DNA of 64,000 bases from Hanleya hanleyi (GCA_036873755.1 JAVTVY010037038.1:109628-173627); one strand, 5' to 3'. Counted from the stretch's first letter, positions 35,340 through 48,170 are shown. Numbers and translations: made by a program. Notes: generated from the sequence alone by a model not told the origin.

Positions 35340-35647
35340 GCTATCCCTTTAATGCTAGAGGGCTGAAACTTACCACACTAGATCTTTGGGTCAAGCTCTA
35401 CTAAAATGTGTAAGACAAATCCAAAATGGCCGCCATGATCACGTCACAGTGACGATTATTCTGTCAGATTTTTTCGAATTTTTTATTTATGTATTTTCTT
35501 CGCAAAAACTGAATCATAAATCAGTAAATAATTATCTGATATGAAATAAAATAGGTTTTACCCACCTTTCCATGCAGAAAAGCAATCATTTTGAAGAAAT
35601 CTGACGAAACTATCACTTCCTCCCCCCCCCCGGCCAGGTAGGATTAA
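35340..35647. mobile_element. piggyBac-type MITE fragment (copy 3)
   Basis: The right end CGGCCAGGTAGGA followed by TTAA (35,644-35,647) matches the family terminal repeat. Inside, read inversely, are the landmarks for GTAAGTTTCAGC, GAGCTTGACCCA and the CRE/YY1-like block (AAAATGGCCGCCATGATCAC, GTCACAGTGACG). The distal half and the other end are absent. Confidence 0.65.
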
Positions 35648-37780
35648 GCGGAATACATGGTCTAATTGGCGTGCTTGCCTGCTAGCATGGTCCGTTACGA
35701 TTGGTCAATGGCTTGCTAACGTGGTCCGCTATAATTTGGCTGCTGAATAACTACACTCTATTTAGCCGAAACCAGGAGGGTACCGACGATATCGTTTTGG
35801 AATTACTTCACATGGATATGGATGGGGTCGAGATTTTAAATACCCTGAGGTTCAAATCGTATAAACTTTTCGCCTTTGCATCTTGCACAGCCGCCCTCGC
35901 ACGTCCCGTGCCGACGTTGGCGCCAGGACGATCTCATTTACATTTACATTCACAGGCGGCAGCTGCGAGGGTCGACAGGTCATGCTATTGAAGGTGACAA
36001 AAAGGTTCAAAAAGGAATCACTGAGTAGTTGATACTTCCTTAATTCCAACTGTAATATTGTCGCGACTTCCTGATAATTTTTTTATATATATATATGCAT
36101 ATGATTGAACAATATCAGAACAGTTCAGTGTCATATATGACACCTTTTGCCCCTAGACATGCGACAAATAGTTGCTGCTTTGACAAATTGAAATGGATGA
36201 TGGCAGCAGCTTTGACAGCCTAATTTTAATTGGTCGTTCAAAATGTAAACAACTTAAGTATAACGCCCACTTGTTGGTTTATGTTCTATCCAGATTTCTG
36301 GGCAGGTTAGCTCAAATTAAGGCCCATCTCCAGATGAGAGATGGAATTGTTACACAGACTAGATTTTAAATGGGTGACAGGCAAATCTAGAGTTATAACT
36401 CCGATCTGTGGCCCTCTACCATCTGTCGAGCTCACGGACTGCTTGGAGTAGAGAGTATATGCCGCCATATTGTATATATGGGAGCTTTAGGTTACACACC
36501 ACTAAATGATTCTTGTACCGAGGGTTATCCCGAAAAACAGAAGATCGGCTACAGCGATTGGACCATATTCGTTCCGGAAGTGAATTGTTTTGTGTAATAG
36601 CACTCTTTGTGTATCTCGCTACAATAGTTGGTCTTCTTAACTTAGAAGTTTCTTGTTCACTTTGAAAATAAAAATAAATTTCAGGAAATTTTCATTACAC
36701 ACACCCTTGCCGTCGCCATGGTGGTGTTTATTCTACGACAAATCTGTGGCTCGGAAAAATGGTACATACGATCACCTCAATTTTTGATATGTTTGAAGCC
36801 AGAAGCCAGGCTTTCTGACAATATATGTTATTAGTCGCCGGGAAATATTGGGAATAGAGTTTTCTGTACATGTTTCAGGCCAATTTACTACATAAATAGT
36901 AAGGAGATCATTTGGTGGTGTGCAACCTTTATTGTGAACATTATCAAATAGGGATGTATTGTCGACAAAGCTGTCAGCATTGTCTGTCTCTGTTGATTTG
37001 TGCGTGCAATTGTTTGCGCCCCTCGCGCATTGTGCTAAGTCGATAGTACAGGGCTACTTCTTGAGGCCAGGAAAAGATATAGAACCAACAAAATGTAGCA
37101 TGACGCTGAACTATTGAAACCAGTGTTGTCGGAAACTGATCTTGTCTTCAACATTATAAGCACTTCACTCTAATAAATGGTATTACTTATGCTGAGTACA
37201 CTCAATCCCCATTCATCACTGGACCTATTTGCGAACTCAGTTGGAAAATGGACGTTTAGAACTAATACTAAACATACCCTTCCCGAGCAAATTAACACCC
37301 TATGGCGTTTATTCTCGCCTGAGATGTGAAATATCAACAAAATCCTCCACAGCCAAACCATCGCAATTATATCCTTGGAGAAAAAGTTTTCATCGCAGGT
37401 GATCGAGTCATACGATACGGAGGCCCGGCAGGGATGGAGTGTAATTAGGGTGGTATTATAAACGATGACTCTGTGATAGTAATCGGAGATCTCCTGACAG
37501 ATGTAAAACATCAGTCACGTGATATATGGACGAACCCTGCAATCAGTAATGATTCAAATGAGACCTGGCTATATTTTTCTGGCATTTGGTCGGACCTTCG
37601 GAACATATCCCTTATCACGGAACATTGGAGAAGGCTCACCGTTGAAACGAGACGGTCGATTCCCAACCCATATTTTATGTGGGGTAGTCGACTCAAATGT
37701 ATTGACCTAAGGCACTCGCAATCTAATCACGGTTTTATTCCTACGAAGTGGGTTCTCATTTGCAAATTGTCCGGTAATGA
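35648..37780. other. Non-coding, no gene recognised
   Basis: Contains an imperfect inverted pair (GCCGCCCTCGCACG near 35,890 with CTGCGAGGGTCG near 35,963). The frames at 35,701-35,991 and 37,170-37,784 have no recognised family. A (GTGA)n microsatellite lies at 37,779-37,798. Confidence 0.4.
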
Positions 37781-38015
37781 GTGAGTGAGTGAGTGAGTCA
37801 GTCCATCCGAATCCTTTCGTCGGCAAAATAAGGAAAACCGTTGACATTAGAACCTTGATTTTTGGTATGAACGTGCATCAGGGGATTGTTGCCAGCAAGT
37901 TCTGAGCGGACCTAGTTTTGATGAAAATTTGACCTACTTAGGTGACCTATAACATTACGCTTGAACCCCCTGTGACGTTAGTCATACACTAGGATGTTGT
38001 ATACACTAGGTATAT

Positions 38016-38065
38016 ATGCCTATACCGTATATGGTATATAATATATAATATATGGTATAGGCATA
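38016..38065. repeat. AT-rich palindrome
   Basis: TATGCCTATACC (38,016-38,027) is inverted at 38,054-38,065 with an AT-only centre of (ATAT)n type. Possible cruciform. Confidence 0.6.
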
Positions 38066-40466
38066 CATGTACTACCGTACAGACTATTTTATTTCTTTAT
38101 TTTTCCAGAATATGTTCAATAAACATCAATAGTTTGCGAGTGCCTTAGCTCATGACAGTTATGCAAGTATTTGTAGAGACACTGTACAGCAGGTGGTGGG
38201 GGGGGGGGGATGGACAAGGTTTAGTCTGTGCAATTTAATTGCCTAATTACGTCCACTTCGTGATCTGTGGGCGAAACTTCGTACGTAGAACGACAGTAGT
38301 AACAGTAACTGGATGTCTATAAAAGTATTTCCATCTACTATTTACGAGGGCTACATTTTCTGCGACTCTAAACTGTTATGAAATGCGTCGAGTAGACACC
38401 CAAACATTGGGCGGATCGTTTCACAGTAGCATAAATTGTTACATCCTCGATGGTTGTAAGTGGTGATAGATGAACACGTGTTGTATAACAAGCATGCCGG
38501 AGAGTGAGAAATACTCTTCTCTCACGATGTGAGAAAGAAAGGTTTGGGTATATACAAGCTCAAAACATCATCGCTGGTCTTGGTTCTTCCATCTTCACAC
38601 CTAAGTCGACTTCTCCATTCACACTTTCGTTCTAAGTGAGTGTGAACGGAAACTTGGGTACGTATGAAGATGGGTTCTTCTGACAAAGCCGAACCATGAC
38701 AGAGAGCGGGTCTATCATACTGAAAACTATGCAGCCGTGTTATTATAATGATTTCCGAATCCATGTTTTCCATATGGCCTCTCCGAATATGCCCAAATTG
38801 GATCAAGGTATTAAAAAGCCAGCCAATGTGTCGTAAATTTCATCATTTTTTTTCTCAAATTTGGATTCCATATCCGAATAAATTAACGCTGTGTTTATTT
38901 TGACTTGAGAGACAACCCCATTTGCGTGACATCAAACAAGGGTCAAAAGCAATGTCCATGCAACTTTTTCTTCGAATAAACTCGGCTTGTGTCAGAATAT
39001 GTCATCAAGCGGATAACAGTGTAGCTATTTATTTTCACTTTTTACCGACCTATAGCGTCCAGATTTCAACATGGAGGAGGATAACCTATTTGTATCAAGG
39101 ATGAAAAATACAATATGACCACCATCAACATGGCTATGGTTGCCACAGTAAAGCCCAAAATCAAATATACGTAGACAGCTCTCCCGTGTCACAAGGAATA
39201 ATTCAAGACAAGGGAAGGCAAAAATGTACCTCAGAACTCCGAAGTTCCACACTTCCTGACATAAAACTGGACTGAAAAAATAAATTTTGCAAAAAATCGA
39301 CATGTGCAATCTAGAAATATTTTAACTTTTACTACCTCTTCAAAGGCCCAAGCTCTCAATACATGACGGGATAAGGACTAGGGGACTTCATTTCCGGAAA
39401 GTATGGTCAATTTACTTCTGTGTACGGTCCAATCCGTATGTTCAGCTATTGAACATATTGTGTTACAGATTCTTGGAATGCTATAGTGGCAAAATCAACT
39501 GAACCCAAGAGACCACATATCCTGTTCGTTTGGCAAAACACCATTATATCTTCAAGTCTACAAATAAGATCAATATGTGTAAAGTGGAGGCGGGACCTTT
39601 AAGGTCAGTATGAGTGGTCAATAGGCCAGTGTATAGGGTCAGATCGACGATTATATATTCATCTGATCCATGGAGTTAAAAGTTCGTTTTTCGTGTGTAA
39701 GTTATGAACGGCAGGCGTCAGTAGGAATTGTTTCTACTGGTTAAAATGAGAATATTGTTTATTTGTTTATTGGACTTCAGTCTTTACAGATCCATAAGGA
39801 ATCCTTTTACAGAGACAGTACCGGATATGTACATATAACAATGAATACGGTAAAGCAAATGACAATATTTAACATATAGGTATAACGAATAGATTAATTA
39901 GGCATAAGTCACAACTGTACAGAATATAATGTTCTATGTGATATAAGTGTATACTTAGAATTATACAACCATTAGAATAACATATAATAGAATTACATTA
40001 CATTACTAAAAAATTGTATATATTAGAGCACCTAGAATTAAAAACTGGTAAAGTGTTAAAAAATATCTAAATATGACTGTGAGGAATAAGCCAGGTTGGA
40101 CTTCCAGCTGAATCTGACCCTCCATGACAGTTCTTTTGGCTCAGAGGAAAATAAATCAGATTTCAAACTTTCGCAACAGAATCCTGGTATGCTTCCTCAT
40201 AACATTTCAGTGTTTTATTCAACATTATCAGCAAAATTGTCTCAATGTGATTTCAAATTCTGTCCCATGTTAAATATAATACATCGGTGCATGCGATTTC
40301 ACCCTCTGAACCAGCGGGAATTGTTACATTAATGGATGGAAATACGGATGGATGGGTGTGAAGGTTTCTGGAGCTACAATATATTCTCTCTCATCCAGTG
40401 GCACGCACCTACAATGCCTCTGGCTGAAATACCGCACCGAGTCTTTATTTCGTGCATCATTCAGGA
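38066..40466. other. Non-coding, no gene recognised
   Basis: G-run at about 38,198-38,209. A short block, CTGACAAAGCCGAACCATGA (about 38,680), is shared with 9.5 kb. No other feature was supported. Confidence 0.4.
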
Positions 40467-40820
40467 GTGCACTCAGAAATATTCAGGGAATAATCCTGAA
40501 TAGATCAGGCTGCACATCCACAACTCAATTTCAGGGATTTTACCTGAAATCCAGGCATAATTTCCTGAAATTCAGGTATATCATCCATGAATTAAAGCTA
40601 AATTACCTGAATTTTAGGAGATTTTACGTAAGTACCTGAATAGGGTCGGGATCTTACTGATCAGGATGGTACATTTGCCTGAATTTCAGGAAAAATCCTC
40701 TCATCCAGGGATCTTTTTTTTGAAATTCAGGAAATTATCCGTGGATTTCAGGTTAATTGAGTTGTGGATGTGCAGCCTGATCTATTCAGGATTATTCCCT
40801 GAATATTTCTGAGAGTGTAC
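40467..40820. mobile_element. Motif-saturated MITE built of CCTGAAATTCAGG repeats (354 bp)
   Basis: Long inverted ends of about 75 bp: GTGCACTCAGAAATATTCAG on the left against the inverse of CTGAATATTTCTGAGAGTGT on the right. The shared blocks CTGAATAGATCAGGCTGCAC and ATCCACAACTCAATT are in both arms. The interior is filled with CCTGAA/TTCAGG in alternating orientation. No coding capacity. Confidence 0.75.
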
Positions 40821-40953
40821 ACGTCACTCTTATCGAACCGAGTGACCTACACTGATACGACCAATCAAATGCCATTATTTATGCAGGGGATAACATGTGT
40901 AACGGGAGGCACTTGTACCAGTGCTTATACTAGCTAACAGCTAGCGGGAATTT

Positions 40954-41023
40954 CCCTTTAGCTCAGTTGGTAGAGCGCTGGTGTGGCAAGTAAGAGGATC
41001 CCGGATCGAATCCCGATAGCGCC
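40954..41023 (+). repeat. tRNA-like SINE head
   Basis: Contains an A-box-like TAGCTCAGTTGG (40,959-40,970) and a B-box-like GGATCGAATCC (41,003-41,013) at tRNA spacing. The D-arm pairs well, but the acceptor stem does not close and the anticodon and T stems have mismatches, so this is not a functional tRNA gene. The nominal anticodon would be GGC. Such heads are typical of tRNA-derived SINEs transcribed by RNA polymerase III. The SINE body and 3' end are not defined. The repeat R1 begins about 180 bp downstream. Confidence 0.6.
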
Positions 41024-41200
41024 TGAAAATCCCCCTCCGTTACACATGCAAGCGCACAGAGAGCTTGGATGTTCGTGTCAAATAATGAATTCAAATTTTA
41101 GCCACTCGTCACACACAGAAACTATGATTGGATATCTAGGAAGGGCCGGCAATACTCATCCAGGCGTCCTTCATTTCAGCGAGAGCGTCTACCGGAGCGC

Positions 41201-41565
41201 CAACCACCTCGCTGGGGGTCTAATAATACCCCAGCCACCAGTCAGATTTTTGGACAGGATTCCCGGCCGCGCGCACATCGCCGGAAGTGACATCATATAG
41301 TAAAAGTAGATGTTTGCCGAACATTTCGATTACTTTTCAAGTCTGCATAATACCTCTGTTGACCTAGCGTTAAAAATAATTATTTGGAGATTATTTTCCC
41401 TGTTTATCTGGACAGAGCATATGAAATGTAGTTCGCTCATGTGCAGAACTGAAGGAGTTGTTCGGCCGGATTCAAACTGAACCGTGCGTACGTGGGATTT
41501 TCCCTTATACGTCATAGCAACGTAGTAAAGATCAACTTCCGCTACTGGCGGCAGGGACATAACAA
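41201..41565. repeat. Dispersed repeat R1 (copy near 14.1 kb)
   Basis: Matches 14,117-14,470 closely from CAACCACCTCGCTGGGGGTC onward, including GTCAGATTTTTGGAC, CATTTCGATTACTTTTCAAG, CCTCTGTTGACCTAGCG and GTTGTTCGGCCGGATTCAAA. Confidence 0.75.
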
Positions 41566-42050
41566 CCTGTAACCATCTCGATCATCTATACACGGCAAGA
41601 CTGACCCTGGGATCGTGTGTATCCATTCTCAGCCTACTTTCGGCAACTATAACGGGATTCCCCCCGAAAACAACCCCACGTGATATTGTCAGCCAATCAA
41701 GTAAAATCTACCGACGTAAGTCCAACGTAACCCGCCATTTTCGAGTCATGTGATGTTCTACTTCTTCAAATTTACAGACCGACAATACCTCTTGAATGAT
41801 ACGGAAGTTATTCATATCTATATCTCTTGTAAGCCCAGACAATATATGTTTCAGAAGTGGAATGAAGAACCTGTAATTTATCAGATTTCTCGAGTCTGCT
41901 CTCTACCGGATGAAGGCCGAACAGAATCCGGTAAAGTACCGGATATCGCTGCGCGATAAATTATGGAGACACACGATTCGCAAGCCATCTTATGGATGGC
42001 GAAGTGTACGCAAATGAGGGACATAAGTGGAGTGAGCCTGTGAAACGGAG
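41566..42050 (+). repeat. Dispersed repeat R2 (copy near 27.7 kb)
   Basis: Inverse match of 27,705-28,195. It is directly joined to R1 here, whereas at 14.1 kb R1 lacks R2 and at 27.7 kb R2 lacks R1. The frame at 41,750-41,959 lies in it and is not recognised. Confidence 0.7.
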
Positions 42051-43390
42051 CATGCGCTGTGGGAAGGTTGCCGGAGAGGCTCTAGCGTTGGGCATCGCTG
42101 TGACGTTGGCGACAATACAAGAGCTATTGATCTCAGCAAACATCGACATGGTGGACACATTGTGATAATTCAATATGGAACATATAGTGAACACAGAGTA
42201 TGTTTCCAATGAACTCTAAAAGAGATTTCTTTGACTCGTGGCATACATATTAGATTGAATCCCACGTCTGCAGTACAGTTCCGTCGTTAAGTCTCCAAAC
42301 CTCGCGGGAATGGTAGACCCCTTTTATGGTCCAAATAGAAGGACGTGAAAGAACAGCGCTGTATATAAAACCAACATGCACCATATGTGTATCGCCAAAA
42401 TATAAGCATATGGTGCAGTGAAAGGAGAATGAAGAAAATACAAGTGTGATAATCAACTCACAGAACACAGTCACAGATTATTCTTCTGATTGATGCAATA
42501 CGACGACATGGAAACACGGATTCAGTATAGAAGGAAAGAATGTCAATTAGGAAACACTGTCCGGGTCCTATCTATTAACCTAGCAATGACATTTTTACTT
42601 GATTTGCAGATCAGGTAAGCTATTTTTGAAAAGGGACATTTCTTTGTCGTCGGTAATCAGACATGATACAAATTAAAATTCAATAAAAAAACTTTACTCC
42701 AATCACCAGATGCTTGTTAGATACAAAATAGGGTAAAATACATTATAAAATTTTTTGTAAATGTTTGTAAATGAGAAAAATGCTCAATTTTAATAAAATG
42801 ACAAACTTAAATAACCTCGTTCGGATTTCTATATTTCTAAAGTGCTTTCCTGACTAATATGTTATAACAGAAGTCCATTTTTTTTATGCATAACGCATTT
42901 TGTCTATGTAATTTCCGTCGGAATTCCGAGCGGATGAGAATCCTAGCCAAGATATTTGACTTGTGGCTGTACATATTGAGGGTTGATATCAAGAGGCAAT
43001 CTTACAAATGAATGGAAGTACAATTGTCTCGAAGAATTTATCCAGGTTGTTGACCCCGATAAGTAAAACTGGATAAACATGGCAAAAAAAATGACAGACT
43101 TTATAATTAATGACATTATGGTTTTTATATCCGCTGCGTGCATGTAGGTAAAAATAATAATTAGCTACATATTTATGTAATTGATTATAACGACTTAAGA
43201 AGTTCATAAATTCCAGACCGCTCCCATTACCGGTAATCAAGATGTTTTCCAACTTAGAGAAAAGAATTTAAAGGAGTGCAATATTATGTCAACTATAATC
43301 AACTCCCTGCCTCAAGACAGCTAGCCTTTGTTACCCTCGATGCAATTAACGTTACGTAACTGCATGGTCCCATACCCCATCCTAGAAATG
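42051..43390. other. Non-coding, no feature recognised
   Basis: No supported gene or repeat. Confidence 0.4.
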
Positions 43391-43930
43391 GTATATAAAT
43401 ATTTAACACATACAAAACAATGAACTTTACGCCATGAAACATTAGAAACCAATATGATACCGATGCGATTCATTTAAACAAAGCTAAAATAAGCGAATCC
43501 TCACAGCCCAACAGGCGAGGGTGCAGGGGCCGCCTTCGTCGCTATATCTGAAATACTGTTAAACCTTAATTCTCTCTAACTCCTAGGCCCTGGAAGCTCC
43601 TGGGTCCTAGGTCGCCGGAGATGCGTTCTACGCGTTTTCACGGAAATAAATCTGAACATAATGTACGTAGATTTACTGTTCTATTTATATATTTAAAACA
43701 CACAAAACAATGACCTTTACGTCATGGAAAATCAGAAACTAATACGATACCGATTCGATTCATTTTCACAAAGCTAACATTGAAGGGAATCCTCACCGTT
43801 CAACAGGCGTGGGTACAGTGGCCGCACATAAGCTCCGAGGTCCGAGGTCCTTCTAAGCGCTCTCACGTAGAATAAATGGGAACATAATGTATGCAGATTT
43901 GTGGTTCTATTTTCACTCTTGTTTCGCATA
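43391..43930. repeat. Diverged direct duplication, ~290-bp unit
   Basis: TATTTAACACATACAAAACA at about 43,398 and its variant near 43,690 start two direct copies. Shared landmarks are GATACCGATGCGATTCATTT, CAACAGGCGAGGGTGCAG and GAACATAATGTACGTAGATTT. A third trace, TTTAACACATACAAAACAGG, is near 43,990. Confidence 0.6.
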
Positions 43931-44837
43931 AGTAAGCAACGATATTGAAAAATATCACACCTCATACTTGTCTCCGTTTGACTTTCTGCTTTAACACATA
44001 CAAAACAGGCCTATAACACACCACGACATGTGGTCCGCTCGGTGATAATGTCTGTGATTTTAGACACACATTGAAAGTCCAACATAAAATAGTACGCTCA
44101 CAAACCATGATGGTCTGTTAAATTACATAATCCGTATTCGTTCATTTTACATATATTTTAAAGACATTATTTCTACGTGGAATCCCAGGGATGGTTAATC
44201 CCTCAAAAAAAAATTTTTTTTTTTTTATTTATTTATTTATTTATTTTTTTTGCAGGTTTCATGGACTCTTTCTCATAATATCTCTCTTCATTATCCGTTT
44301 TATTATCTATTTGAAAACGTAGGGTTAATTCAAATAAGGCATTGTGTTGACGAGTCGCGAATTCCGTACGGTAACTTGCCTTTAAACTGCAGTTTCAACA
44401 ACGGAGCTTTTTTTCCACCGCGGAGCAGGCTATTCCCCAACTAGTAGGTCCAAGTGGAATGAATCTGCATGGACTGAGACCAGTGGCAGGAGGAAATGAT
44501 AGGCGTGAATCTGCTGCTGGTTTGCTTCAAGATAGTTCTGTCAGGTTTGCCATACCAGAGTACAAGGAGATAGCACAGACACTGACATATCAATTGTAAA
44601 ACAATCGTCCGTTAATCTGAAACAGTTGTATATTGTGTTAATACTATCAGGAGAAAATTTAGGCGCAATATAAACCGGTGATACGGTATAGTCGGTGGAC
44701 GATAGCAGATATTCCTGGGATGCAAGATCTAACATCTGTGAATATACGTGCATCTATATACTAAAGACTGGGCATCCGTGAATTTATATTACCGGTATTC
44801 AAGAATTTGGTTTTTTTATGTACAGATATAAGAAATG
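43931..44837. other. Non-coding; A/T tract and (TTTA)n at 44,205-44,250
   Basis: A nine-A run followed by about 14 T and (ATTT)n. No gene recognised. Confidence 0.4.
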
Positions 44838-45417
44838 CCTCCCCCACCAAACTTTCTGCGCTATCTCCGGAACGACAAAAAATGGAGAGCTGAAACTCCG
44901 TGACTTTATAGTTTATCATATTGAGGTCATTTTGAGCCTATTTGCATAACCCCCCGAGCAGAGCATCATGGGAAAATTCAAGATGGCGGCCACGTGGGGT
45001 ATCAGAAAAGTGATGTTTTTGTCAATGTCATATTTCTTCAAAATCAAAGCTTTTCCGCGATGAAAAGTGAGCAAAAACTATTTTATTTCACATCACATTA
45101 ATATTTACTAATTTATCATGCAGTTTTTGCAGAGAAATTGCATAAATAGAAAAATAGAAAAATCTGACCGAAAAATCGCCCAAAAATGTCGTTTGTGAAA
45201 ATGACGTCACTGTGACGTCATCCAAGCGGCCATCTTGATTTTTTTTACTTTTTCTGGTAGAGCTTGACCCAGGGGTTTAGTGTGGTAAGTTTCCGCCCCC
45301 TAGCTCAAGGGGTAAGAAAAATAATTAGGGGGATGGGACCATTTTGACTCCCCCCCCCCCCACACACACAAGGCTATGCAGGACAGGTCCCAAAAGGCCC
45401 AGGCCAGATAGGATTAA
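44838..45417. mobile_element. piggyBac-type MITE, left end lost (copy 4)
   Basis: Same orientation as copy 1: GCTATCTCCGGAACGACAAA, GTCATTTTGAGCCTATTTGC, CAAGATGGCGGCCACG, two TGACGTCA-like sites and GAGCTTGACCCA. It ends CCAGGCCAGATAGGA followed by TTAA (45,414-45,417). The left terminal TTAACCC is not visible. A C-run plus (CA)n at 45,350-45,370 lies close to the right end. Confidence 0.75.
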
Positions 45418-46062
45418 CAAATAACAGAAATTGTACGCGAGAGAATGAAGGGCCTAATAGTCTGCTCATCGCATACCGCCATCATCTATTATTGCACGAC
45501 AAAGTCCGTTTCAATTTTACTCACAGGGAGGGATTACTGTAACTTTCAGCAATTCCCATTTTAGGCTCATTTATAGTCGGTACCGGTAGTTTACGAAGTT
45601 GTGTTCCAGTCGTTATTCCAGGGAAATATACGGCTATCACTCAGCAAACTGGATAAAAGTCTTTATTACGCCTCAGAGTAGCTTGTTTGATAGCCGATTG
45701 GTCAATTGCCATCCCATAAATAGTTCGTATTAGGTCAGCTACACACCACATACGAATAATCACGTGTTAACGTTACCATAGCGGAACGTGGAATTGACGT
45801 AGCCTGTCCTTCAAGGCAACGTCACAAAGCCGACACGTAAGAAAACGAAGAGCTACGTCATACCAATGGGTTTGTGACGTTGCGCCTCAGCGTTCGCATT
45901 CAACCCAAAGACGTTGTGGGCATGCGCGACTCATAGAGCCTGTTTCGTATTAGGTCAGGAAATGTGAATCAGTTGAAATTGTCTTACGAAAACAAACCGC
46001 ATTTAATCGTTGTTGTTGTGGCTTTTTCGGCTTAAACAAAGGCTCTTCGGCATAATAAAATC
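45418..46062. other. Non-coding; small inverted pairs
   Basis: Inverted pairs TGACGTAGC/GCTACGTCA and CAACGTCACAAA/TTTGTGACGTTG lie at about 45,795-45,885. The direct block CGTATTAGGTCAG occurs at 45,727 and 45,947. This may be a decayed element related to the inverted repeat that follows. Confidence 0.45.
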
Positions 46063-46203
46063 GTTATGATGTTTGTTTGAGGGGGCATACGAACTATTTA
46101 CAATTATTTACATTTACTATTTAGCCTGACGGCTCGACCCATAAGAATTCCCCACACTGACCATGTAAATAGTTCGTATGCCCCCTCAAACAAACATCAT
46201 AAC
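46063..46203. mobile_element. Short element with ~42-bp perfect inverted ends
   Basis: GTTATGATGTTTGTTTGAGG (46,063) through GGGCATACGAACTATTTACA is perfectly inverted up to 46,203. The ~55-bp centre is unpaired. A related AATAGTTCGTAT is at 45,719. No target duplication was recognised. Confidence 0.65.
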
Positions 46204-47052
46204 TGATATTACGTTGAAGTTGAAATCTCACTTCACGTTGGGCTTCCTTAGTTTTTCTTACAATCATGTAATACCGAACGGAACAGCACTGCAGGGTTAG
46301 GCCTGTATAATTCTATGCATGATCTTTAAACCTCTAGTATATATTTTGTGTTGCACACATCCTGCTTTGCTTCGCTGACAGTTCAGAATAACCGCAATAA
46401 ACACAGGAGACAAATTACCGCTAACCCCGACCACTTGCAGTGTTGACAGCTGGTCGGCCATGCGGTCTGGCTCAATCCTGTTTTCTTCACGTTCTAGTTT
46501 CCGCCAAACCCTGGCGCGTCACGTAACGTTGTCATCGCTCGGCCATTGCTGACGGATTTCTGTCATTTCTTTCCTTTAATTCTGCAAATGTCACTTGTCC
46601 GGGTCATCAATCATCCATGTGCCATAGTTAATCGACGGTACAGTGAAGAAAAGCGGCTGTGACGTCTGTATACAAGCTGAAGTTTTGCTTATCCGTACCG
46701 TACTGAATGAACACAAATAACGCGTTTGAAGAACCATGCGAATTATGCAATAACCAACAAACTATAACCGCTTAGAGAGAAAGATGAGATCGAGGTATGG
46801 GGAACCCTTTCTATCATCTATCATTTGGCGATGAATGTCGTCTCCTGAAAGTATTGTATTACCGGTACCGAAAGAAGGGCCTAAACGATAATATGGTCTC
46901 GGGGAAATAAAACACGGCATATCTGACACAACAGGCCGCTAAACCGAGGGATATCGCTCAAGAGCGATGTGGGGTTTCTTGCGTTTCCGTTCATGTGAAC
47001 ACCTTCTATATGACGTGACCTCACGGTCCCTCGGTCGGCTTAAAGCTTAAAT
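46204..47052. other. Non-coding, no feature recognised
   Basis: Complex, mostly non-repetitive sequence (especially 46,400-46,640). No supported gene. Confidence 0.4.
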
Positions 47053-47736
47053 TACACTGTTATAAATCACACGGTAAATTCACAGTTAAATGTACTGACA
47101 GAAAAGAGGTCAGTACATTCTACTGTAAAATTACGTTGCACCGTATTTTATAATTACCTTTTATTGACAGGTATTCAACTGTAAATTAGGTTACACTGTA
47201 ATTTACAATTACCGTTTTTTAAACATCCTTTAAACTGTATAAATTACGTGGCACCGTTGTCTACAATTATCGGTTCCGCGGAAACGTATGTCACTGGAAA
47301 TGCTGAAATGGCCATTGCTCGTTCGTGTATTTAAGCTCTTCGTGTTAACAAATGCGGTCACCAAAAGTTTCGTCAATAATCACGAAGGAATCTGAAATAT
47401 TACACGAATATTCGATTTATGAGTGGGGCACGTCTTCAAGTCAGATAAATTCAAAACCAAACCGTATTATAGACCGAAAATTAAAGTTAGTCGCCGCGTC
47501 CCTCACACTGCGTGTATCGTACAGCGCAGGTATCAGATGTTCCCTGCAACTGGGTGTTTCGTGTGCAAAGATATCAACCTCCTTTCAGAGAAAACAGGAA
47601 TTTTATGTTACGTTTGTGCACAGTTTACCCATTCCAGTTGATAACTAAAATATCACAGTTCAATTTACAGATTAATGTGTTCACGATTGTAAACTCATAC
47701 ATTTACTGTTAAATAACGGTAATTTATAACAGTGTA
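47053..47736. mobile_element. TA-flanked CACTG-type MITE (684 bp)
   Basis: Ends TACACTGTTATAAATCAC and, inverted, TACACTGTTATAAATTACCG. The ~170-bp subterminal zones are filled with ACTGTAAATTAC-type motifs; the central 350 bp is ordinary sequence with short frames (47,352-47,712) lacking any transposase similarity. It may be a deletion derivative or a MITE with captured sequence. Confidence 0.65.
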
Positions 47737-48170
47737 AATGCATGGATCGAATAACTGTGAAGTGGTCGTTGTGCGAACTCTTTAGATGAAAATTGACGAG
47801 TTTTGTTCCCGTCGGATGTAAGCAATGGCTCGGAATAAATAAAAAGGACAATTTTAGTGGAATATACAAGTTCTTTTTCAGAATACCAGTATGCAAGGCA
47901 CGACACCCCGCCTTTCTAACATTTTGGTCAAATCAATGCAGTGGGTCGCAGGGAAAAGAGGATTGATCTGTAAGGATTTAGAGAGTGGTGTGGATATATT
48001 ATATTATAATGTATTATATTCACTTTACTGAGTATAGAGATCCCATGAAACAGACGCTCCACCTCATTCTGTAACTGTCCCATCCTTATAGCTCTTGAAA
48101 AATGGCACTTTACTTTGAGAACTTTCTTGGCCTTTAAGCTTTGCTATACTGCTTAACTTTACTTTGACAG
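47737..48170. other. Non-coding, no feature recognised
   Basis: No supported gene or repeat. Confidence 0.4.

Noticed and set aside
40954..41023. Intact tRNA gene
   Set aside because: A and B boxes are present, but the acceptor stem does not close and other stems have mismatches; treated as a SINE head.
44240..44270. T-rich tract plus TTTGCAG as a 3' splice site of an exon
   Set aside because: The following frame is short with no recognised protein and no matching donor downstream.
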